Below are positions 6,767 to 14,308 of a stretch of 16,140 bases of DNA, in pieces. Location: NCBI GenBank assembly GCA_003646585.1, contig QMLA01000002.1, positions 1 to 16,140 of the forward strand, in the 5' to 3' direction. Source of the stretch: Deltaproteobacteria bacterium (GTDB lineage: Bacteria > Desulfobacterota > B13-G15). Position 1 is the stretch's first letter. Each line of letters opens with the position of its first letter. The notes beneath the pieces were generated by a model, which was given only the letters and a program-made list of their open reading frames with translations, searched no databases and was not told the origin of the DNA. Position numbers and translations under genes: made by a program.

Positions 6767-8513
6767 GTTTATCCATCCGGGATTCGTTTTCCTTTTCGGC
6801 TCCCTCCTGATCCCCCTCCTCAAGGGATGGCTTAAGAGGGCCTATCTGCTCGCCATTTCAGCCTTATCGATAGCCCTTGTGGCCACAATGCAGGAGGGGA
6901 CCTACTGGCAGATCGATTGGCTCGGGGTCCGGATGGTGCTCGGAAGGGTGGACAAGCTCAGTTTGTGTTTTCTCTGGGTCTTCACCATCATGGCCTTCCT
7001 TGGAACCCTCTATGGGCTTCACCGCTCCGAGGACGGCCATCATGTGGCTGGTTTCTGGTACATCGGGAGTTCCCTCGGTGCAGTGCTCGCGGGGGATTAT
7101 CTGTCGCTTTTCACCTTCTGGGAACTCATGGCCTGTTCCTCGGTCTTTTTGATCTGGTACCGCCGAAGGCCCGAATCCATAAGGGCTGGTTTCAGATACC
7201 TGATGGTTCACGTCTTCGGTGGACTCTGCCTCTTCTTCGGGATGGTATTTCGGTACTGGCAGGTGGGTGATTTCACCTTCGGCCCCATTCCCCCGGGGAG
7301 TGCTGGGGTTTCAGATTACCTCATCCTTTCGGGATTTGCCTTAAATGCCGCGGTCGTTCCCCTCCATGCATGGCTTCCCGACGCTTACCCGGAAGCCACC
7401 GTCGAAGGGGCGGTTCTTCTATCTGCCTTCACCACCAAGACCGCCGTCTATACCCTTGCGAGGGCCTTCTCAGGCTATGAGGTCCTGGCCCTTTTGGGAA
7501 CGCTGATGACCGTATACGGCGTCTTTTACGCCCTCATCGAAAACGACATGAGGCGGGTCCTGGCCTATCACATAGTAAGCCAGGTGGGCTATATGGTGGC
7601 CGGCGTGGGGATAGGCACTGCGATGACGATCAACGGTGCCTGTAGCCATGCCTTCGCCCATATCATCTACAAAGGGCTTTTGTTCATGGGGGCAGGAGCG
7701 GTGCTTTACCGGATGGGGACCTGCAAGCTCTCGGAACTCGGCGGCCTTTGGCGCTGGATGCCATGGACCATGCTTTTTTATATCATCGGGGCTGTCTCTA
7801 TCAGCGGTTTTCCGTTGTTCAGCGGCTTCGTCTCCAAAAACATGACGGTGTCGGGGGCCTTTGATGCGGGAAGGCCCCTTTTGGGCATTTTCATGGAGCT
7901 TGCCGCAATAGGCACCTTCCTGTCGGTAGGACTCAAGGTCACCGCCTTCGCCTTCTTCGGAGAGGGGGGGAAGGAGGTAAAAGAGGCCCCCTGGAATATG
8001 CTCCTGGCCATGGCCCTCGCCTCGGGCATATGCCTCTTCATAGGCATTTACCCCCATGCCCTTTACCGCCTCCTCCCCTTCGAGGTCGAGTACCATCCCT
8101 ATGAGGTTTCCAAGGTCCTTGAGGTGCTGCAGCTTCTGGGATTTTCTGGCCTCGTGTTCTTCATCCTCAAGGAAAAGCTCCGCCCCGAACCGAAGATCAA
8201 CCTGGATTTGGACTTTTCCTATCGCATGTTCACCAAATACTTCATGGCCTTTGACCGCCGAGTGATAGCTCTGCTTGACTACCTCTTGGGAGAGGTGTGG
8301 AAGGTGGTGGGTATGAGGGGACTTTACGGAGGGGCGGAGGCTTCGGATTCCTTCGACCGCAAGGCGATAGACGGGGTTGTGGACGGGATGGCCTATGGGG
8401 TCAGGACTATTGGAGATCGGTCAAGGAGACTCCAGTGGGGAAGTCTTCAGGGCTATATCGCCCTGAGCACTGCCATCGCTTTGCTGGCCCTGATCCTGTT
8501 TGCCCTGGAGTAG
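6753..8513 (+). CDS. NuoL/Mrp-family antiporter-like subunit with long C-terminal tail
   Basis: A 586-aa polytopic protein of the same antiporter-like family. Glu124 of helix 5 is present (LFTFWELMACSS) and Lys229 lies in SAFTTKTAVYTLAR, but the helix-7 lysine that most homologues carry just before PLHAWLP is replaced by Asn198. PLHAWLPDAYPEATVEGAVLLSAFTTKTAVY matches proteins usually annotated as 'Na+/H+ antiporter subunit D'. After the core, residues 473-567 form a polar, partly amphipathic stretch and a last hydrophobic helix (568-586), the layout of the NuoL lateral helix and anchor. The ATG at 6753 is inside the small gene upstream. It probably takes the distal NuoL position; it is not a canonical NuoL by sequence. 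Confidence 0.85.
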   Translation: MVDGEFIHPGFVFLFGSLLIPLLKGWLKRAYLLAISALSIALVATMQEGTYWQIDWLGVRMVLGRVDKLSLCFLWVFTIMAFLGTLYGLHRSEDGHHVAGFWYIGSSLGAVLAGDYLSLFTFWELMACSSVFLIWYRRRPESIRAGFRYLMVHVFGGLCLFFGMVFRYWQVGDFTFGPIPPGSAGVSDYLILSGFALNAAVVPLHAWLPDAYPEATVEGAVLLSAFTTKTAVYTLARAFSGYEVLALLGTLMTVYGVFYALIENDMRRVLAYHIVSQVGYMVAGVGIGTAMTINGACSHAFAHIIYKGLLFMGAGAVLYRMGTCKLSELGGLWRWMPWTMLFYIIGAVSISGFPLFSGFVSKNMTVSGAFDAGRPLLGIFMELAAIGTFLSVGLKVTAFAFFGEGGKEVKEAPWNMLLAMALASGICLFIGIYPHALYRLLPFEVEYHPYEVSKVLEVLQLLGFSGLVFFILKEKLRPEPKINLDLDFSYRMFTKYFMAFDRRVIALLDYLLGEVWKVVGMRGLYGGAEASDSFDRKAIDGVVDGMAYGVRTIGDRSRRLQWGSLQGYIALSTAIALLALILFALE

Positions 8514-8517
8514 GAAG

Positions 8518-9993
8518 ATGGGACTTTTTGAAAATCCACTCCCATACGATGCCCTCTCCACGATCATCTTTCTCCCCCTCTCGGGGGCCTTGTTGATACT
8601 GCTCTTTAGGGGCGAGAGGGCAGCCAGGGTGATGGCCCTGATCTTCAGCCTGGCCAACCTGGCCCTCTCCTTGCCCTTGCTCTTCTTGTTTGACCCTTCG
8701 CTTTCGGGCTTCCAATTCGTGGAACTCCGGGAATGGTTTCCGGGCTTGGGGTTGAAGTATGCCCTGGGTATCGACGGCATAAGCCTTCCCCTTGTGCTCC
8801 TCACCGTCCTTTTGAGCCCCATCTGCGTGCTGTGTTCCTGGAGGGCGATCGAGCAGCGCGTGAGGGCCTTCATGTTCTGCCTGCTGCTCATGGAGACGTC
8901 AATGATCGGCGTTTTCTGCTCCCTGGATTTCGTGCTCTTTTACATCTTCTGGGAGGGGATGCTCATCCCTATGTACCTTTTGATTGCCATCTGGGGGGGG
9001 CCGAGGAAGGATTACGCTTCGCTGAAGTTCTTCATCTATACCCTTGTCGGCAGCGTCTTCCTTCTGGTGGCAATCGTGGCCCTATACCTCAAGCAGGGCA
9101 CTTTTTTTATTCCGGATTTGCTCTTTAAGTCCTACGATTATCGCTTCCAGTTCTGGGTCTTTCTGGCCTTTGCCATTGCCTTCGCCATTAAGGTGCCGAT
9201 GTTCCCGTTCCATACCTGGCTTCCTGCTGCTCACGTTGAGGCCCCAACGGCAGGCAGTGTCTTTCTGGCCAGCATCCTGCTGAAGATGGGCAGCTACGGT
9301 TTTCTGAGGTTCTGCTTCGGCCTCACTCCTGAAGCGGCCCAGAAGTTGGCCCCGATCATAGTGATCCTTTCCATCGTCGCCATCATATACGCTGGCTTCC
9401 TCTGTCTCGGTCAACAGGATATGAAGAGGCTCATAGCCTATTCGAGCGTTGCCCATATGGGATTCGTCACCCTGGGGCTTTTTTCCTTTAAGCTATGGGG
9501 CCTAAAGGGGGCGATGCTCCAGATGCTCAATCATGGGGTCACAACCGGTGCCCTATTCCTCTGCGTGGGGATCCTTTACGAGAGGACTCACTCGCGCTTG
9601 ATTGCCGACAACTCGGGCCTCGGAAAGGTGATGCCGTGGTTTGTGGCCTTTTTCGGCCTTTTCTGCTTCAGCTCCTTTGGTTTTCCCGGCACCAATAACT
9701 TCGTCGGGGAATTGTTTGTGTTGCTCGGGGCCTTTGAGACCAATAAGGTCATGGCCCTTTTTGTGATCCCTGGACCGATCCTGGCTGCCGCTTATATGCT
9801 GAGACTCCTCAAGCGGACGATCTGGAAGGACGGAGAGACCAGTCCCCTGGAGGACCTGACCCTGAGGGAGGTCCTCTATCTGCTGCCTCTGGCGGTGGCG
9901 GTCATATGGATGGGATTTGCCCCAAGGGGGATTCTCGGCCTCATGGAATCGAGCCTGAGGCTGTACCTTGAGGCGGTGAAAGGAGCGATGTAG
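8518..9993 (+). CDS. nuoM: NADH-quinone oxidoreductase subunit M
   Basis: NuoM is a proton-pumping antiporter-like subunit in the middle of the membrane arm. The 491-aa protein has Glu146 (FWEGMLIPMYLLI), Lys225 (AFAIKVPMFPFHTWLPAAHVEAPTAG) and Lys256 (ILLKMGSYGFLRF), the counterparts of E. coli E144, K234 and K265. LGIDGISLPLVLLT near the N-terminus is also typical. The start is the ATG at 8518, 4 nt after the previous stop, with GGAG just before it. The next gene follows after 11 nt. No residue is missing. Confidence 0.95.
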   Translation: MGLFENPLPYDALSTIIFLPLSGALLILLFRGERAARVMALIFSLANLALSLPLLFLFDPSLSGFQFVELREWFPGLGLKYALGIDGISLPLVLLTVLLSPICVLCSWRAIEQRVRAFMFCLLLMETSMIGVFCSLDFVLFYIFWEGMLIPMYLLIAIWGGPRKDYASLKFFIYTLVGSVFLLVAIVALYLKQGTFFIPDLLFKSYDYRFQFWVFLAFAIAFAIKVPMFPFHTWLPAAHVEAPTAGSVFLASILLKMGSYGFLRFCFGLTPEAAQKLAPIIVILSIVAIIYAGFLCLGQQDMKRLIAYSSVAHMGFVTLGLFSFKLWGLKGAMLQMLNHGVTTGALFLCVGILYERTHSRLIADNSGLGKVMPWFVAFFGLFCFSSFGFPGTNNFVGELFVLLGAFETNKVMALFVIPGPILAAAYMLRLLKRTIWKDGETSPLEDLTLREVLYLLPLAVAVIWMGFAPRGILGLMESSLRLYLEAVKGAM

Positions 9994-10004
9994 GAGGAAC
10001 CCGA

Positions 10005-11390
10005 ATGAGGGAATTTCTACCGGAGGCCTTTACCCTCGGATGCTTCCTCCTTTACCTTGTGCTCTCCATGAAGAAAAGGAGCCCCCGGCTCGGGGCACTG
10101 GCAGTGGGTCTGTCCTTTTTGGGATTCCTGCTTTCCCTATGGGACCTTGGCCAGAGGGGGGAGTTCTTCAACGGGGCTTACCGCGTAGACGGTTTGAGCC
10201 AGGTCTTCAAGGTCATAATTGCCCTCGGGCTCTTCTTGGTGTTCGGGATGGGGAAGGAGAGGGAGGATGCCGAAAGGGGTTACGGGGCCGAGTTTTACGC
10301 CTTCCTGACCCTCAGTGCCTTCGGACTCATGGTCCTCGTCAGCGCCTGTGAACTCCTTACGCTCTTTCTGGCCCTCGAACTCTCATCTTACTCCCTTTAT
10401 CTCGTCCTCCCCTTGAGGAGGGAAATGCCTTCTCAGGCCCTTGAGGGAGGGGTTAAGTACCTGTTGTTTGGTGCAATGGCATCGGGGATCACCCTCTATG
10501 GCATGGGGTATCTATATGCCCTCAGCGGTTCGACGAGGCTTGAGGCCTTGGTGCTTCAGGGAGAGGCCCTCGAGGGTTTGGCCTTAATTCTGGTCTTCTG
10601 CGGGCTTTTCTTCAAGCTCAGCCTTTTCCCCTTCCATTTCTGGGCCCCTGACGTCTACCAGGGGGCATCCAATCCAACCGCTGCCTTCATCGCCGGTGTC
10701 CCGAAGGTGGGAGCCCTGGCCGTGCTCCTGAGGTTTGTTGCCCTGACCCCAGAAACCGAGGTCCTCATCAGGATCCTCTGGGTCTTTTCGGCCCTTTCCA
10801 TGACCTTCGGGAACCTCTCGGCTTTGGTCCAAAGGGACCTGAAGAGGCTTTTGGCTTACTCGGGGATAGCCCATGCCGGCTACCTGATGCTCGGGATCAT
10901 CTCCTTTGAGGATCTCGGCAGGGTATCAGCGACCTATTATGTCATCGTGTATCTCTTCATGACCCTGGGTGCCTTCATGGCCGTACTCTTCCTCTTGGAC
11001 TCCAGGGGGAATCCCTCCCTGGATGATCTCAGGGGCCTCTACAGGAGGTCTCCCCTTCTGGCCTTCACCCTTGCGGTTTCGGCCTTTTCCCTGGTGGGTA
11101 TACCCCCTACGGGGGGTTTCATGGGGAAGTTGCTCCTCTTCACCTCTGCCTTCAAAGCAGGATACCTTTACCTGGTCATAATAGGGGCGGTCAATACGGC
11201 CCTCTCCCTTTTTTACTACCTAAACCTGGTAAGGCTCTCTTATTGCCGAGAGCCCGAAGGAGTCTTGGGGGAGATAAGGCTTGGTCCCTTTCAGAAGGCC
11301 CTTTGTTTGGGCCTTATAGCCGTGATCATCTACCTGGGGCTTTTCCCCACAGTCCTTGAGCGCCTCCTGGGAGCCGCCCTCACCACTTGA
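10005..11390 (+). CDS. nuoN: NADH-quinone oxidoreductase subunit N
   Basis: NuoN is the antiporter-like subunit nearest to the J/K region. The 461-aa product has Glu125 (LALELSSYSLYLVLP), Lys204 (LFFKLSLFPFHFWAPDVYQGASNPTAAF) and Lys234 (GVPKVGALAVLLRF), and later LKRLLAYSGIAHAGYLMLG. The 'FHFWAPDVYQGA' motif separates NuoN from L and M. The ATG is preceded by TAGGAGGAACCC, a good ribosome binding site, 11 nt after nuoM. It is the last gene of the operon; its stop (11388-11390) lies inside the 3' end of the convergent dctM. Confidence 0.95.
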   Translation: MREFLPEAFTLGCFLLYLVLSMKKRSPRLGALAVGLSFLGFLLSLWDLGQRGEFFNGAYRVDGLSQVFKVIIALGLFLVFGMGKEREDAERGYGAEFYAFLTLSAFGLMVLVSACELLTLFLALELSSYSLYLVLPLRREMPSQALEGGVKYLLFGAMASGITLYGMGYLYALSGSTRLEALVLQGEALEGLALILVFCGLFFKLSLFPFHFWAPDVYQGASNPTAAFIAGVPKVGALAVLLRFVALTPETEVLIRILWVFSALSMTFGNLSALVQRDLKRLLAYSGIAHAGYLMLGIISFEDLGRVSATYYVIVYLFMTLGAFMAVLFLLDSRGNPSLDDLRGLYRRSPLLAFTLAVSAFSLVGIPPTGGFMGKLLLFTSAFKAGYLYLVIIGAVNTALSLFYYLNLVRLSYCREPEGVLGEIRLGPFQKALCLGLIAVIIYLGLFPTVLERLLGAALTT

Positions 11391-11401
11391 CATAGTGGGG
11401 G
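11379..11401. terminator. Weak hairpin at the convergent ends of nuoN and dctM
   Basis: CCACT (11383-11387) pairs with AGTGG (11394-11398) around a 6-nt loop, and the stem can be lengthened past a bulged A at 11382. The hairpin covers both stop codons. There is no run of T on either side, so a strong intrinsic terminator is not supported; it is the only structure I see where the two transcripts meet. Confidence 0.25.
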
Positions 11402-12684
11402 AGCCAGGTGGCAAGTTGCGGGAACAGGAAGACCAGCAGGATCGTAACTATTGTCCCCAACACGAAGATCACCGCTCCCTTGAAGGTTTGCTCAAGGGGC
11501 ACATCGGGTGCGATCCCCTTGACCACATACACATTTACGCCTACCGGAGGGCTGACCACCCCTACCTGGCTCACCAGCACGATGAGCACCCCAAACCATA
11601 TGGGGTCGAATCCCAAGTCGGTCACTATGGGGTAGAAGATGGGGACCGTCAGGACCACAAGGGCCATGGCATCTATGAAACAGCCCGCCACAAGGTATAT
11701 GAGGGTGATGATGACGAGGATCACCATCGGGGAGACCTCAAGGCCCTTGACCCACTCGGCCAGGATGAAGGGGATCCGCGTTATGGCCAGGAAATGTCCA
11801 AATACTGTGGCCCCCGCTATCAGGAAGAGGATCATCGAGGCTGTCTCCACTCCATCTACGGTGGCTTCCCAGAAGGCCCTCCAGGAGAGGCTCCTCCTGA
11901 AGAGGCCCATGGCCAGGGCCCCTACGGCACCGATGCTTCCGGCCTGAGAGGGGGTGAACCAGCCGGCGAACAACCCCCCGATGGCAACCAGAAACAGCGT
12001 CACGGCCTCCCACACGGCCCCCAAGGCCTTCACCTTCTGAACGAGGGTGGTGGGAGGACCCGCGGGCCCCCAGTCGGGTTTGAGATAACAGAGGAGGAAG
12101 ACGATCAAACAGAAAAGGGCTGCCATCACCAGGCCTGGCAGTATCCCGGCGATGAAGAGCTTCCCGATGGACTGCTCGGTGAGGATCCCGTAGACGATGA
12201 AGATCGTGCTCGGGGGGATGAGTATCCCGAGGGTTCCAGAGGTGGCGATACAGCCCGTAGCGAAGACGTCATTGTAGTTGTACCGCTTCATCTCGGGGTA
12301 GGCGATCTTTCCGATGGTGGCCGCACTTGCGGCAGTTGAACCGCAAATGGCGGCAAAGCCGGCCGATGCGGCCACCGTCGTCACCGCAAGTCCCCCCCGC
12401 AGCTGCCCAAAGATGTCATAGGAGGCTTTGTAAAGCCTCTGGCTCACCCCCGAGGCGAAGGCATAGGTTCCCATGAGCACAAAGGTGGTTATCACGGAGA
12501 GGTTGTAAGAGGTGAAGGTCTCGAAGAAATCCCGCGCCAGGAGCTTCGATCCTGCGCCCCAGTCCGTGAGATAACAATAACCCACCCACCCCACAAAGGC
12601 CATGGCAAAGGAGATGGGCATCCTCAGCAGAAAAAGCACAAAAAGGACCACTATGCCGATCAAGCCAGTTACAACCGGATCCAT
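11380..12684 (-). CDS. dctM: TRAP transporter large permease subunit
   Basis: DctM is the large membrane subunit of a tripartite ATP-independent periplasmic transporter and moves the substrate with an ion gradient. The 434-aa protein has about twelve hydrophobic segments and family signatures such as GGLAVTTVAASAGFAAICGSTAASAATIG (about 100-128) and SGTLGILIPPSTIFIVYG, plus the C-terminal VSQVGVVSPPVGVNVYVV. The ATG follows directly after the dctQ stop codon, so the two are translationally coupled. Length is normal. The C-terminal 11 nt overlap the end of nuoN on the other strand. Confidence 0.95.
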   Translation of the reverse strand: MDPVVTGLIGIVVLFVLFLLRMPISFAMAFVGWVGYCYLTDWGAGSKLLARDFFETFTSYNLSVITTFVLMGTYAFASGVSQRLYKASYDIFGQLRGGLAVTTVAASAGFAAICGSTAASAATIGKIAYPEMKRYNYNDVFATGCIATSGTLGILIPPSTIFIVYGILTEQSIGKLFIAGILPGLVMAALFCLIVFLLCYLKPDWGPAGPPTTLVQKVKALGAVWEAVTLFLVAIGGLFAGWFTPSQAGSIGAVGALAMGLFRRSLSWRAFWEATVDGVETASMILFLIAGATVFGHFLAITRIPFILAEWVKGLEVSPMVILVIITLIYLVAGCFIDAMALVVLTVPIFYPIVTDLGFDPIWFGVLIVLVSQVGVVSPPVGVNVYVVKGIAPDVPLEQTFKGAVIFVLGTIVTILLVFLFPQLATWLPHYVKW

Positions 12685-13149
12685 CTACCCCTCTCCCCTG
12701 ACGATATTCGTAACGAAATGGGCAAGGAGGGCCAACACCAGCAATAGCGAGGAGACAGCGAGGACATAGGCGAAGGGATAGAGGGGAATCCCCACCGTTC
12801 CGGAGGTTTCGCCGACCTTCCTGAGGCTTTCCCCGTAAAGGAACCCTTCATAGGTCAGGACCGAAAACAGCAGGATCCCCAGGATCGTGACAAAGGCCAC
12901 CGTGAGCCGACGCAGCCTCGGGGGCATCTTGTTCACGAACATCTCCACCTGCACATGCCTCCCCTTCACGAAGGCATCCGCTCCCGCAAGACCTATGGCC
13001 AACATCTGGGCAAGAGCGACAAATTCATAAGAGCCTGTAACGGGATGGTCAAAGAGTTTGCTGCTTATCACATCCAGAAAAGTCACCCCCACCATAAACA
13101 TGGCTGCAAGACAGCTCCCACCAAGCCCCATCCTCAACAAGATCCTCAA
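12685..13149 (-). CDS. dctQ: TRAP transporter small permease subunit
   Basis: DctQ is the four-helix small membrane subunit that partners DctM. The 154-aa product has four hydrophobic stretches and typical features: FLDVISSKLFDHPVTGSYEFVALAQML, then ADAFVKGRHVQVEMFVNKMP. The start chosen is a TTG at 13149 because GGGAGGCGAAGG lies just upstream; the next in-frame ATG (13131) has no good ribosome binding site. The gene is separated from dctP by 54 nt holding a strong hairpin (13164-13192) and abuts dctM without a gap. The TTG start plus the hairpin suggest that translation is deliberately lower than that of dctP. Confidence 0.9.
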   Translation of the reverse strand: MRILLRMGLGGSCLAAMFMVGVTFLDVISSKLFDHPVTGSYEFVALAQMLAIGLAGADAFVKGRHVQVEMFVNKMPPRLRRLTVAFVTILGILLFSVLTYEGFLYGESLRKVGETSGTVGIPLYPFAYVLAVSSLLLVLALLAHFVTNIVRGEG

Positions 13150-13163
13150 CCTTCGCCTCCCTT

Positions 13164-13192
13164 GGGAGGACAGGGATCATCCCTGTCCTCCC
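13164..13192. repeat. Perfect 14-bp inverted repeat between dctP and dctQ
   Basis: Positions 13164-13177 are exactly complementary to 13179-13192 around a single central base. In the dctP-dctQ message this forms a very stable hairpin. Its 3' arm ends in CCTCCC, two bases before the dctQ ribosome binding site GGGAGG (13156-13161), so that arm can pair either with the 5' arm or with the binding site (CCTCCC-TT-GGGAGG at 13156-13169). No T run follows, so it is more likely a processing, stability or translation-control element than a terminator. Confidence 0.8.
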
Positions 13193-13203
13193 GGAACCTC
13201 AGG

Positions 13204-14280
13204 CTACTTGACTCTCATCTCTTCTGGGCCGGTTATGGACTTGATACCCATTTCTATCTGCTTGTTGGTCCAGTAGGAGATGCGCTTCCTTATGAAGGAG
13301 ACCATCTCCTCGAGTTTTGCCCTGCTGTGACCGGCCTTGACGAGCCTATTGAGATAGGCATCGGTGACCGGCTCCACCGCCTTCTGCCACCTCTGGAGTT
13401 CATCGGAAGGAAGGTGTATGAAGGTCACGCCCTTCTTCTTGCCCTCTTTCCAGCCCACGAAATCGACATCATTCCATACCCGCGCGGCCTTCTCCTCATA
13501 TTCGGCTGCCAGCTCATCGAAGACCTTCTGGACCTCAGCGGGAAGGCTGTCCCAGGTCTTCTTGCTCATGACCACATAGAAGGTATAGAGGGATGCGGCC
13601 CCCCAGCACATGGTCACATACTTGGCCACATCGGCCAGCCTGAAGGCCTTCAGGGTCTCAACGGGGGTCATGCACCCGTCTACAATCCCCCTGGCCATCG
13701 CCTCGTATACTTCCGGCATGGGAACGGGTTTGGGGGTCGCCCCGAGGGCCTTGAGCACTTCGGCAACCCTTCCCGGTCCCCTCACGGTCAGGCCCTTGAG
13801 GTCTTCGAGCTTATACACGGGCTTTTTGGCAAGGATCAACTCGTTTGGGGGAGAGGTATTGAACCACAACACATGAGCATCCTTCCATTCTTCCGGCTTG
13901 AACTCCCTGTAAAAGTCATTGGCCACATGGCTTGCCACCCATGCACTCGGCCACCCATGGGGGAGATCCAGGATCTCCGTCAGAGGGAACCTCCCGACCG
14001 TGTACTCTATGTGCGAAAAGCCCATGTCCGCTATACCCTGGATGACCCCGTCGTAGACCTTGGTCGGTCCAAGGAGTGAGCCACCACCGTAGAAGTCGAC
14101 CTTCACCTGGCCGTTTGTCCGCTTCTGGACATCGGCGCAGAATTGCTCCAGGAGCTTCGACTGAGCCGCTGCCGTGGGGAAATAGGAAGCAAATCTAAGC
14201 CTTATGGCCTTGCCCCATGCCAAGGGGGCAAGCAACAGAATGGCTACCGCTACCATCCATATCCTGACGCCTTTACTCAT
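13204..14280 (-). CDS. dctP: TRAP transporter substrate-binding protein (DctP family)
   Basis: The periplasmic binding protein of the TRAP system. The 358-aa precursor has a signal peptide of about 23 residues (basic start, hydrophobic core, cleavage near PLAWG-KA). The conserved block DLKGLTVRGPG contains Arg167, the residue that in this family usually grips the substrate carboxylate, followed by VPMPEVYEAMARGIVDGC. The start is the ATG at 14280, with GGAAGGAGGT eight bases upstream; the ATG at 14298 in the same frame lies before that site and is less likely. The gene follows the CoA ligase after 28 nt. The substrate is not fixed by sequence; an aromatic or other organic acid is inferred from the neighbour. 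Confidence 0.93.
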   Translation of the reverse strand: MSKGVRIWMVAVAILLLAPLAWGKAIRLRFASYFPTAAAQSKLLEQFCADVQKRTNGQVKVDFYGGGSLLGPTKVYDGVIQGIADMGFSHIEYTVGRFPLTEILDLPHGWPSAWVASHVANDFYREFKPEEWKDAHVLWFNTSPPNELILAKKPVYKLEDLKGLTVRGPGRVAEVLKALGATPKPVPMPEVYEAMARGIVDGCMTPVETLKAFRLADVAKYVTMCWGAASLYTFYVVMSKKTWDSLPAEVQKVFDELAAEYEEKAARVWNDVDFVGWKEGKKKGVTFIHLPSDELQRWQKAVEPVTDAYLNRLVKAGHSRAKLEEMVSFIRKRISYWTNKQIEMGIKSITGPEEMRVK

Positions 14281-14308
14281 GGGACTACCTCCTTCCATAA
14301 AGTTTTGT

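Noticed and set aside
11356..12339. 327-codon plus-strand frame opposite dctM
   Set aside because: dctM is certain on the other strand; this product is an artificial mix of Asp, Glu, His and Gly and starts inside nuoN.
13164..13192. Intrinsic terminator after dctP
   Set aside because: The stem is strong, but no T run follows in the message and the next gene's ribosome binding site begins two bases later.
12955..14079. 374-codon plus-strand frame opposite dctQ and dctP
   Set aside because: It crosses two real genes and their gap, has no ribosome binding site and no domain.
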